From positions 496,001 through 560,000 of the forward strand of contig CAVXVA010000008.1 in assembly GCA_963765075.1 (NCBI GenBank): DNA of 64,000 bases. Direction: 5' to 3'. The notes beneath the pieces are model-generated. The model made no database searches. It had not been told where the DNA came from and was given only the letters and a program-made list of their open reading frames with translations. How positions within the stretch are numbered: the stretch's first letter is position 1; every line of letters begins with the position of its first letter. This DNA is from JAENVU01 sp963765075. Lineage in GTDB: Bacteria; Actinomycetota; Acidimicrobiia; IMCC26256; JAENVU01. Positions 57,807 through 64,000 of this stretch are shown piece after piece. The translations under genes were made by a program, and so were the position numbers.

Positions 57807-58462
57807 CAGTGCACTCCGCCTGGTTCCCACATGGATTCCGCGTACCCCGATTCGAGGAGGTCATCGATGGCCTCGGCGGGGACGTCGGCTACGGAGGGGA
57901 TCTGGTCACGCAGGATCGCACCGAGTGATGGCAATGCGTCGCGGTCGGGCCAGGTGGTGTGATCCCAGAGGGAACTGCGTCGAAATGCTTTCGGGCAATG
58001 CATGTATTGCTGGGTAACGGTCACGCCGATGGCAGCCTTCGGCCGCCGATCTTTGATCGCGCACGCCTCGAGGATCGTCGGGTCGGTGGTCAGGCAGGCG
58101 TGCCCGTTCACTCTCAGCGTCTCGTCCATGCCGGGTACGACGAAGAGGAGTCCGATCCCCGATCCGGCGACGATGTTGCCGATGGAATCCAGCAGGTTGT
58201 TGCCGGCCAGATCCGGGATGGCGAGCCGGTGCTGGTCGAGCACCACGACAAAGCCGGCGGGTCCTCCTTTGGGGGAGACGTCTGCCGTCCCGTCGGGGGA
58301 GGTCGTTCCGATCAGGACGAACGGCGCCGCACCGATGACGGCCCGAGCGTGGTCGTCCAGCTCTCCGATCACCTTCTGGGCGACGAGATCCGAGGGTGTT
58401 CGATACACCCCGCGGAGCTCGGCCTCCGTGGCGATCACGTGGTCGAAATCGTGGCGACTCAT
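57806..58462 (-). CDS. Pyridoxamine 5'-phosphate oxidase-family FMN protein
   Basis: A 218-residue split-barrel flavoprotein of the PNPOx-like family (MSMEG_1061-type). Typical elements are FVLIGTTSPDGTADVSPKGGPAGFVVVLD near residue 55, GNNLLDSIGNIV near 95, GIGLLFVVPGMDETLRVNGHACL near 112 and QQYMHCPKAFRRSSLW near 165. Such proteins bind FMN or F420 and reduce diverse compounds. ATG 58462 follows TAGGTT by 7 nt. It is co-transcribed with ppk2. Confidence 0.85.
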   Translation of the reverse strand: MSRHDFDHVIATEAELRGVYRTPSDLVAQKVIGELDDHARAVIGAAPFVLIGTTSPDGTADVSPKGGPAGFVVVLDQHRLAIPDLAGNNLLDSIGNIVAGSGIGLLFVVPGMDETLRVNGHACLTTDPTILEACAIKDRRPKAAIGVTVTQQYMHCPKAFRRSSLWDHTTWPDRDALPSLGAILRDQIPSVADVPAEAIDDLLESGYAESMWEPGGVH

Positions 58463-58469
58463 GGCGGGC

Positions 58470-58475
58470 AACCTA
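58470..58475 (-). promoter_or_regulatory. Candidate -10 element (TAGGTT) for leaderless FMN-protein/ppk2 operon
   Basis: Minus-strand TAGGTT is followed by 7 nt and the ATG at 58462. Confidence 0.5.
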
Positions 58476-58491
58476 CGCCGACCGAGGTGCA

Positions 58492-59586
58492 TCAAGCGAG
58501 TACTGACTCCGCCGCGGCCTGGATCGCGGCGGCGGCCGCGGTCGGGGAGTGCCGGCCGCGGATGGCCGCCTGGAGAGCCGACCAGCCGGCGTCCTCCACC
58601 TCGGGGAAGCGAACGAGCGGCGGATACGTGATCATGGCATCGGTGATGGTCTGGCGGGTCAACGCGAGCCGGCGCTCATCGATGTCGTTGTCGGGCACGA
58701 CCGACAAGAGCGCCTCGAGGTGGGCGCACATGCTTCCGCCTGATGCGTCGAGGCGCTGGGCATCGGAGCCGAGCAGTTCGGTGATGAGCGCGACGGCACC
58801 GTCGACGTCGGCGCACGTCGTGGGGATCGCCCACGCGTGACAGCCGGAGTAGGAGACCCGGCGCGCGGCGCCCGCGGGGTACAGGCTCGGGGTGAGGACC
58901 GCGGCGTTCTCGGATGAGCGGATGGCTCCCCACCCGCCGGGCCAGGCCGCGGCGGCATCGACCCGCCCGCCGAGCAGCGCCCTGTCGACATCGTCGTAGT
59001 GCCAGGTCGGAAGGTCGGCCGGCGCCCGGGTGGCGAGCCGGCACAGGGTGTCGATGGCCCACTCGGCGACGGGAGTCGCCAGCGTGGGTCGGAGATCGTC
59101 GTCGAAGAGGGAGCCGCCCGCGCCGACGACGAGTTCGAAGAACGTGCCGAAGAGCCCGGACTCGCGCCCGGGGAATCCGAAAGCGAGGTCGGAATCGAGC
59201 AGTTCGGCCCACGTGTCGGGGATGTGGTCGACCCGGTCGGTGCGGGTCCACAGGATCCGCACGTCGACCAGGCGGGGCGCGCACAGCAGCGTGCCGGCGA
59301 AGCGACAGAGTTCGACGGCCGGTGGCGCCAGCGGCGCCAGCGTCCCGGCGTCGAGCAGTGGCGTCAGGTCACGGAGCCATGCTCGTTGGGACGGCGCGTA
59401 TTTCGAATGAGTCGCGAGCACGTCGATGCGTTCGCCGCCGCGGAGCATCGCGGCGACTTCGCGGTTGAGGGTCGGGTGGTCGGCATGGACGACGATCTCG
59501 ATGCCGGGTCGGCGGAGGCGATCGGAGAGATGGTCGTACATCGGCCCGCCGACGAGCGCGACCCGCAGAGCGTCGGTCGCGCTCAC
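58492..59586 (-). CDS. Solute-binding-protein-like protein without signal peptide
   Basis: A 364-residue protein of the extracellular solute-binding family 1 fold: RVALVGGPMYDHLSD at the N-terminus, VDVLATHSKYAP near residue 55, DLTPLLDAG near 73, and a C-terminal domain with GGRVDAAAAWPGGWGAI and SYSGCHAWAIP. There is no signal peptide or lipobox: the GTG at 59586 starts directly on the first beta strand. It overlaps the SDR stop by 4 nt (GTGA). No permease or ATPase genes adjoin it, so it may be a cytoplasmic ligand sensor or carrier for the sugar-acid pathway. Confidence 0.75.
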   Translation of the reverse strand: MSATDALRVALVGGPMYDHLSDRLRRPGIEIVVHADHPTLNREVAAMLRGGERIDVLATHSKYAPSQRAWLRDLTPLLDAGTLAPLAPPAVELCRFAGTLLCAPRLVDVRILWTRTDRVDHIPDTWAELLDSDLAFGFPGRESGLFGTFFELVVGAGGSLFDDDLRPTLATPVAEWAIDTLCRLATRAPADLPTWHYDDVDRALLGGRVDAAAAWPGGWGAIRSSENAAVLTPSLYPAGAARRVSYSGCHAWAIPTTCADVDGAVALITELLGSDAQRLDASGGSMCAHLEALLSVVPDNDIDERRLALTRQTITDAMITYPPLVRFPEVEDAGWSALQAAIRGRHSPTAAAAAIQAAAESVLA

Positions 59587-60290
59587 GGGGTCACGATGCG
59601 AACGCCGGTGATGCCACCGTCGAGCAGGAAGTCGGCGCCAGTTGTGAACGTGCTCGGTGCCGCAAGGTACGCGACCGCGTCGGCCACCTGGGCGCACTGC
59701 ACCATGTGGCCGAGGGGTTGGCGGCGACGGAGCGCCTCCTGAGCGGCGTCCGGGTCGGGGGTGGTGGCGACCAATCGTTCGACCCACGGGCTCCACACCG
59801 TTCCCGGCGAGACGCAGTTGACGCGAATGCCGTGGGCGATCTCGTCGGCAGCCATGGCCTTGGTGAGGGCGAGCACGGCGCCCTTCGACGCGCCGTAGAC
59901 CGCCCGCTCGACCAGGCCGACCGAGGCGACCACCGAGCACGTGTTCACAATCGCGCCCTGGCCGGCAGCCCGCATCGCGGGCAGGAATGCCCGACTCATA
60001 TTGGCGACGCCGAACACGTTGACCGCGAAGACACGTTCCCATTCCTCGGGAGTCGACGCCACGACGTCACCGACTGCAGCGATTCCCGCGTTGTTGCAGA
60101 GCACGTCGGCGGCGCCGTGATCCGCAGCGACCCGTGCCGCCGCGTCGACACACGCCTGCGGATCGGTCACGTCGAATCCATCGAGTAGATCCAGGCCGAC
60201 GACGATGTCGTCGCGTGCTTCGAACGTGGCTGCGATGGCGGCGCCGATGCCGCCGCGGGCTCCGGTCACCACGATCACCCGCTGTGTCAT
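59583..60290 (-). CDS. SDR-family dehydrogenase (probable 2-keto-3-deoxy-L-fuconate dehydrogenase)
   Basis: A 235-residue short-chain dehydrogenase: VVTGARGGIGAAI (TGxxxGIG, residues 8-20), NNAG near 88, the catalytic Ser in NTCSVVASVG and Tyr/Lys in YGASKG near 145, and PGTVWSPWV near 180. It is divergent from the L-fuconate dehydratase-like gene; in non-phosphorylative L-fucose pathways an SDR oxidises 2-keto-3-deoxy-L-fuconate at C4. The assignment comes from context. SD GGAGGG lies 8 nt before ATG 60290. Confidence 0.85.
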   Translation of the reverse strand: MTQRVIVVTGARGGIGAAIAATFEARDDIVVGLDLLDGFDVTDPQACVDAAARVAADHGAADVLCNNAGIAAVGDVVASTPEEWERVFAVNVFGVANMSRAFLPAMRAAGQGAIVNTCSVVASVGLVERAVYGASKGAVLALTKAMAADEIAHGIRVNCVSPGTVWSPWVERLVATTPDPDAAQEALRRRQPLGHMVQCAQVADAVAYLAAPSTFTTGADFLLDGGITGVRIVTP

Positions 60291-60354
60291 GTCCGCGTCC
60301 CTCCGAGGCTTGGTGTCGTGGTCGTCATCATGGCGCGTCGCGCCGAGGCCTGTT

Positions 60355-60360
60355 TAGGGT
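60355..60360 (+). promoter_or_regulatory. Candidate -10 element (TAGGGT) for leaderless fuconate-dehydratase gene
   Basis: TAGGGT is followed by 6 nt and the ATG at 60367. Confidence 0.5.
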
Positions 60361-60366
60361 GCGCTC

Positions 60367-61656
60367 ATGACGCGCATCACGGGAATCCGGACGCTCGACC
60401 TGCGGGCTCCGACCTCACGCACGCTGGCGGGATCCGATGCCGTCCACACCGACCCCGACTACTCCGGCGCGTACGCCGTGCTCGAGACCGACGGTGAGCA
60501 CGAAGGGTGGGGGATGACGTTCACCATCGGCGCGGGGAACGACTTGTGTTGCGCGGCGATCGAACAGCTGGCGCCGCTGATCGTTGGTCGTGATCTCGAA
60601 GATCTCATGGCGGACTCGGCCGGGATGTGGCGCCAACTGACGAATCACAGCCAGCTGCGCTGGCTCGGTCCGGAGAAGGGCGTCATTCATCTGGCGACGG
60701 CTGCATTGGTGAACGCGGTGTGGGACCTGTCGGCCAAGCGAGCCAGCCAGCCGTTGTGGCAGTTGATCGCGGATCTCACGCCGGAGGAGTTCGTCGGCCT
60801 CGTCGACTTCCGGTACCTCACCGATGCGCTGGACCGCGACGAAGCCCTGGATCTCCTGCGCGGTCTGGCGCCGACCAAGGCCGATCGCATTGCCGAGCTC
60901 CGCCGCGACGGGTACCCCGCCTACCTCACGTCGGCGGGGTGGCTCGGCTATCCGGAACCGAAGGTTCGCGAGCTCACCCGCGCCGCGCTCGCCGACGGTT
61001 GGCGATGCTTCAAGACCAAGGTCGGCGTCGACATCGCGTCCGATGTCCGCCGGTGCGAGGTGATGCGCGAGGAGATCGGCGATCTCCCGCTCATGGCCGA
61101 CGCGAACCAGGTGTGGGAGGTCGACCAGGCGATCGAGTGGATGCGCCACCTCGAACCGTTCGACCTGCGCTGGATCGAGGAGCCGACGAGCCCGGACGAC
61201 ATCCTCGGCCATGCCGCGATCCGGCGCGGGGTCGCGCCGGTCGGCGTGGCGACCGGCGAGCACGCGGCGAACCGCGTGATCTTCAAGCAACTGTTCCAGG
61301 CCGAGGCGATCGACTACTGCCAGATCGATGCGTGCCGGATCGGTGGCGTCAACGAGGTGCTCTCGGTGCTGCTCCTCGCGGCCAAGTTCGGGGTGCCGGT
61401 GTGTCCCCACGCCGGTGGTCTCGGCCTCTGTGAGTACGTCCAGCATCTTTCGATCATCGACTACGTCTGCGTGTCGGGATCGCTCGATGACCGGACCACC
61501 GAGTTCGCCGACCATTTGCACGAACACTTCCGACACCCGGCGACGATTCGCGACGGGCGGTACGTGGTGCCGGAGGCGGCGGGATATTCGGCCGACCTCT
61601 GGCCGGAGTCGGTCGCGGCACTGGCTTGGCCGGACGGCTCGGAGTGGCGATCGTGA
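60367..61656 (+). CDS. Enolase-superfamily sugar-acid dehydratase (L-fuconate dehydratase-like)
   Basis: A 429-residue enolase-superfamily enzyme of the mandelate racemase subgroup, closest to L-fuconate dehydratase (FucD/ENOSF1). Visible are RTLDLRAPTS at the start, KTKVGVD with the KxK base (near residue 218), the metal ligands in MADANQVW (Asp), WIEEPTSPDD (Glu) and VATGEHAANR (Glu), and HAGG with the second His near 345. It dehydrates L-fuconate to 2-keto-3-deoxy-L-fuconate. It is the first gene of an operon with an aldo/keto reductase, overlapping it by 4 nt. Confidence 0.92.
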   Translation: MTRITGIRTLDLRAPTSRTLAGSDAVHTDPDYSGAYAVLETDGEHEGWGMTFTIGAGNDLCCAAIEQLAPLIVGRDLEDLMADSAGMWRQLTNHSQLRWLGPEKGVIHLATAALVNAVWDLSAKRASQPLWQLIADLTPEEFVGLVDFRYLTDALDRDEALDLLRGLAPTKADRIAELRRDGYPAYLTSAGWLGYPEPKVRELTRAALADGWRCFKTKVGVDIASDVRRCEVMREEIGDLPLMADANQVWEVDQAIEWMRHLEPFDLRWIEEPTSPDDILGHAAIRRGVAPVGVATGEHAANRVIFKQLFQAEAIDYCQIDACRIGGVNEVLSVLLLAAKFGVPVCPHAGGLGLCEYVQHLSIIDYVCVSGSLDDRTTEFADHLHEHFRHPATIRDGRYVVPEAAGYSADLWPESVAALAWPDGSEWRS

Positions 61657-62588
61657 TCACGACCGCGCCACTGGGGTCGCGGGGCGTCGAGGTCACGCGG
61701 CTCGGGTTGGGATGCGCGCCCCTCGGCAATCTGTTCGCACCGATGACCGACGCCGACGCGGATGCGACCGTCTCCGCGGCGTGGGATGCCGGAATCCGGC
61801 TGTTCGACACTGCGCCGCTGTATGGACACGGCCTGTCGGAGCACCGCTTGGGCGCGGCGTTGCGCCCGTATCCGCGTGACGAGTTCGTCGTGTCGACGAA
61901 GGTCGGTCGTCTCGTGCGGCCCGATGCGGAGTTCGACCCTGGGGTCTTCCGGATCCCGCGCGGCACGGCCCCACAGTTCGATTTCTCGGGTGACGGAGTG
62001 CGGCGCTCGATCGAGGAGAGCCTCGAACGGCTCGGGCTCGATCGCATCGACATCGTGTTGGTCCATGACCCCGACGATCATGAGCAGGCCGCCCTCGACG
62101 GTGCCTTCCCCGCGTTGGTGGCCTTGCGCGACGAGGGAGTCGTCCGGGTGATCGGCGCGGGGATGAACCAGCAGGAGATGCTCGGTCGTTTCGTCGCCCT
62201 CGTCGACCTCGACTGCGTGCTGCTCGCGGGGCGCTACACGCTGCTCGACCGCTCCGGTGAAGCACTGTTGGGGCACTGCGCGGAACGAGGCGTCGGCGTG
62301 ATCATCGGCGGGGTCTTCAACAGCGGCATCCTCGCCGGCGCGGATCGCACTCCGACGTTCGACTACGAACCAGCCGATCCAGGGACCGTCGAACGCGTCG
62401 ACGCGTTGCGAACGACGTGCGCACGGACCGGCGTCGCGTTGCCCGCGGCCGCGTTGCAGTTCGCGCTGGCGCATCCGGCGGTCAGCGCCGTCGTGATTGG
62501 CGCGGCCGACCCGGGCGAGATCCGGGCCGACGTCGAGTGGGCCTCGACGACCATCCCGCCGGCACTCCTGGCTGAGATCGCCTCCTGA
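61653..62588 (+). CDS. Aldo/keto reductase (L-fucose/D-arabinose dehydrogenase-like)
   Basis: A 311-residue aldo/keto reductase of the L-fucose (D-threo-aldose) dehydrogenase type: LGLGCAPLGNLF near residue 17, DAGIRLFDTAPLYGHGLSEHRLG with the catalytic Asp and Tyr (about 45-60), and VVSTKVGRLV with the Lys near 82. It oxidises L-fucose or related aldoses to the lactone with NAD(P)+. GTG 61653 overlaps the dehydratase stop (GTGA), so the two steps are translationally coupled. Confidence 0.88.
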   Translation: MITTAPLGSRGVEVTRLGLGCAPLGNLFAPMTDADADATVSAAWDAGIRLFDTAPLYGHGLSEHRLGAALRPYPRDEFVVSTKVGRLVRPDAEFDPGVFRIPRGTAPQFDFSGDGVRRSIEESLERLGLDRIDIVLVHDPDDHEQAALDGAFPALVALRDEGVVRVIGAGMNQQEMLGRFVALVDLDCVLLAGRYTLLDRSGEALLGHCAERGVGVIIGGVFNSGILAGADRTPTFDYEPADPGTVERVDALRTTCARTGVALPAAALQFALAHPAVSAVVIGAADPGEIRADVEWASTTIPPALLAEIAS

Positions 62589-62599
62589 TCTGCGGAGTT

Positions 62600-62636
62600 T
62601 GGGGTATCACCGTCGGAATCCGACGGTCTGACCCCA
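62600..62636. terminator. Bidirectional hairpin terminator
   Basis: An inner 8-bp stem (ACCGTCGG/CCGACGGT, loop AAT) is extended after a small internal loop by TGGGGT/ACCCCA. It lies between the convergent aldo/keto reductase and FAH-family genes. Confidence 0.65.
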
Positions 62637-62673
62637 GAGGTGAAGAAGTAGCTCGGCGGCGGGCCGGCGTGCT

Positions 62674-63531
62674 TTAGACGGGGAGGGGACCGCGGCCGGC
62701 GGTGCAGCGGTTGCGGAGTTCGCCGATCACGTCGGCGCCGGAGACGATCATCTCGCCCTCGGTGAGGAATCGACCGCTCGCCATGCCGACCCCGGCGGGG
62801 GTCCCGGTGAAGATGAGATCGCCGGGCTGGAGTCGGGTGATCGAGGAGAGATAGGCCACCAGGGTCGGGACCGGGAAGATGAGCAGACTCGTGCGGGCGT
62901 CCTGCATCCGCTCGCCGCCGACCTCACACCAGAGACCGATGTCGTCACGGTCGGCGAATGCGTCGAGTGACACGATCGCGGGTCCGGTCGGGCCGAACCC
63001 CGAGAAACTCTTGCCGAGTGAAAATTGCGGGGGCTGGCCCGTCATCTGCACGGCCCGGTCCGAGATGTCCTGACCGAGGGTGAGCCCGGCGACGTGATCC
63101 CACGCGTCGGCGACGCTCACGTGGGATGCCGTCGCGCCAATGACGACGACGAGTTCGACCTCCCAGTCGACCATCGCGCCCGAGAGCGGAACGTCGGCGG
63201 TCGGCCCCGCGATGCAGGTCGGAAACTTCGTGAAGGTCAACGGGGTGGGCGGGAGCGCCGCGCCCGACTCGCCGGCGTGGTCGCGGTAGTTGAGCCCGAT
63301 GCCGAAGCATTGGCGAGGCAGCGGGATCGGCGCGCCGAGCGTGACTCCGCCGAGGGATCCTTCAGCCGGACGACCCCCGAGTTGTGTCGCGAGATCGTGC
63401 AACTCCGCGTGGCGGCTCACCGCGACGATCGGGTCGGACCATGCCGCCTCGCCGGTCACGGCCGCGAGATCGTGCCAGCCACCGTCGTGCTCGAGGGCGG
63501 CCCGCCCGTCGACGTTCACCAATCGGAACAC
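62674..63531 (-). CDS. FAH-family hydrolase (probable 2,4-diketo-3-deoxy-L-fuconate hydrolase)
   Basis: A 285-residue fumarylacetoacetate hydrolase-fold enzyme: GIGLNYRDHAGESG near residue 75, FTKFPTCIAGPTADVPL near 95, DWEVELVVVIG with the metal Glu pair near 117, DISDRAVQ and GKSFSGFGPTGPAIVSLD near 160-180, and GDLIFTGTPAGVGM near 245. In the L-fucose oxidation pathway an FAH-family enzyme splits 2,4-diketo-3-deoxy-L-fuconate to pyruvate and lactate. GTG 63531 is favoured by AAGGAG 5 nt upstream; GTG 63537 is the alternative. Confidence 0.88.
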   Translation of the reverse strand: MFRLVNVDGRAALEHDGGWHDLAAVTGEAAWSDPIVAVSRHAELHDLATQLGGRPAEGSLGGVTLGAPIPLPRQCFGIGLNYRDHAGESGAALPPTPLTFTKFPTCIAGPTADVPLSGAMVDWEVELVVVIGATASHVSVADAWDHVAGLTLGQDISDRAVQMTGQPPQFSLGKSFSGFGPTGPAIVSLDAFADRDDIGLWCEVGGERMQDARTSLLIFPVPTLVAYLSSITRLQPGDLIFTGTPAGVGMASGRFLTEGEMIVSGADVIGELRNRCTAGRGPLPV

Positions 63532-63589
63532 AAGCACTCCTTCGGGACGTTGCGTCGGTTCATCCGGAACTCGAATGGGCGATTGCGTA

Positions 63590-64000
63590 TCACGTTCCGC
63601 TGAGGCCTTGGCCCATGAGCCGCCACATCGCCTCGTCGTCGGAGTGACGCCAGAGGTCGAGCAAGCCGTTGCCGAGCGGATCGCAGCCGTATCGCATCGG
63701 CCCGTCGTCGTCGGCGATGGCGTCGGCGATCGCGGCGGCCGCGGTCTCGACCGGTTGGACCATCGGGTCCGCATGCTCGATCCGGGATTGTGTCGAATGT
63801 TCAGCCATGACCCGGTAGTCGGCGAATCGCGCCGCGGTCATCGGTCCCGCGCTGGTGCGGAACATGTCGGTGTCGATCGGTCCGGGGAGGATTTCCACGA
63901 CTCGGATTCCGAACTGGGCCAACTCCACGCGCAACGTCTCCGCGAGCGACGAGGCCGCCGCCTTCGTCGCTCGGTACGCGCCGTAGAACGGCACGATGCC
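63590..64000 (-). CDS. SDR-family dehydrogenase (5' partial)
   Basis: The C-terminal 136 residues of a short-chain dehydrogenase whose start lies beyond the right edge. The catalytic Tyr/Lys is visible as YGAYRATKAA close to the edge, followed by GIRVVEILPGPIDTDMF, typical of classical SDRs, and a C-terminal lid (GPMTAARFADYRVMAE). The ATG-like start near 63994 is an internal codon. It may be a second oxidoreductase of the sugar-acid cluster, transcribed toward the FAH gene, from which it is separated by 58 nt. Confidence 0.85.
   Translation of the reverse strand, partial: GIVPFYGAYRATKAAASSLAETLRVELAQFGIRVVEILPGPIDTDMFRTSAGPMTAARFADYRVMAEHSTQSRIEHADPMVQPVETAAAAIADAIADDDGPMRYGCDPLGNGLLDLWRHSDDEAMWRLMGQGLSGT

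Noticed and set aside
1..64000. CRISPR arrays, integrases, transposases, phage genes
   Set aside because: No regularly spaced repeats or recognisable mobile-element proteins were seen.

Overview
The window is GC-rich chromosomal DNA from an actinobacterium, most likely Acidimicrobiia. This is inferred from gene content only: a WhiB protein, a mycothiol-type DinB/maleylpyruvate isomerase-like enzyme, a PAC2 protein, a wax-ester synthase/DGAT-type acyltransferase, a SepX/GLPR-like membrane protein, PPK2, and many genes that appear to be read from leaderless mRNAs. I see no phage, integrase, transposase, CRISPR array or rRNA. There is one tRNA, tRNA-Ala(CGC), at 29128-29204.

Layout. 1-6.5 kb: a NUDIX fragment, an unknown protein, then acyltransferase, amidase and metallo-beta-lactamase genes joined by 4-nt overlaps, and an M20 peptidase. 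6.5-9.7 kb (leftward): PAC2, two FluC/CrcB fluoride-channel genes behind an APH-type kinase, and a frameshifted whiB. 9.9-14.6 kb: a LysR regulator, a leftward flippase-like/PAP2/methyltransferase operon, an alpha/beta hydrolase and a hotdog thioesterase. 14.6-19.3 kb: tldD-tldE, a CpaB-like SAF protein, an FmdB zinc ribbon and plsY. 19.3-25.5 kb: galU, moeA/glp, a secreted protein, moaA, moaC, a SepX/GLPR-like protein and a translin-family protein. 25.6-29.2 kb: a PI-PLC-like lipoprotein, a large secreted esterase and the tRNA. 29.4-38.2 kb: an EamA transporter with a His-rich tail divergent from a P-type cation ATPase, a frameshifted GH10 xylanase, a DinB-like enzyme, and an operon of ABC permease, ABC ATPase fused to a cyclic-nucleotide-binding domain, and metallohydrolase. 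38.2-49.3 kb: an ABC-F protein, a badly frameshifted aldehyde dehydrogenase, an LLM enzyme, a Baeyer-Villiger-type monooxygenase, a MaoC protein and two frameshifted secreted proteins. 49.4-58.5 kb: an acyl-CoA dehydrogenase, a P450 operon, ALDH-DUF779, an M20 amidohydrolase, PPK2 and an FMN protein. 58.5-64 kb: a probable non-phosphorylative L-fucose (or related sugar) oxidation cluster.

Two window-wide patterns stand out. First, at least 15 genes have a TAnnnT hexamer 6-8 nt before the start codon, which fits leaderless transcription. Second, five genes carry eight frameshifts, and every one reads as one extra base (or two missing bases) in the coding direction. That points to insertion-biased sequence error more than to independent gene decay.
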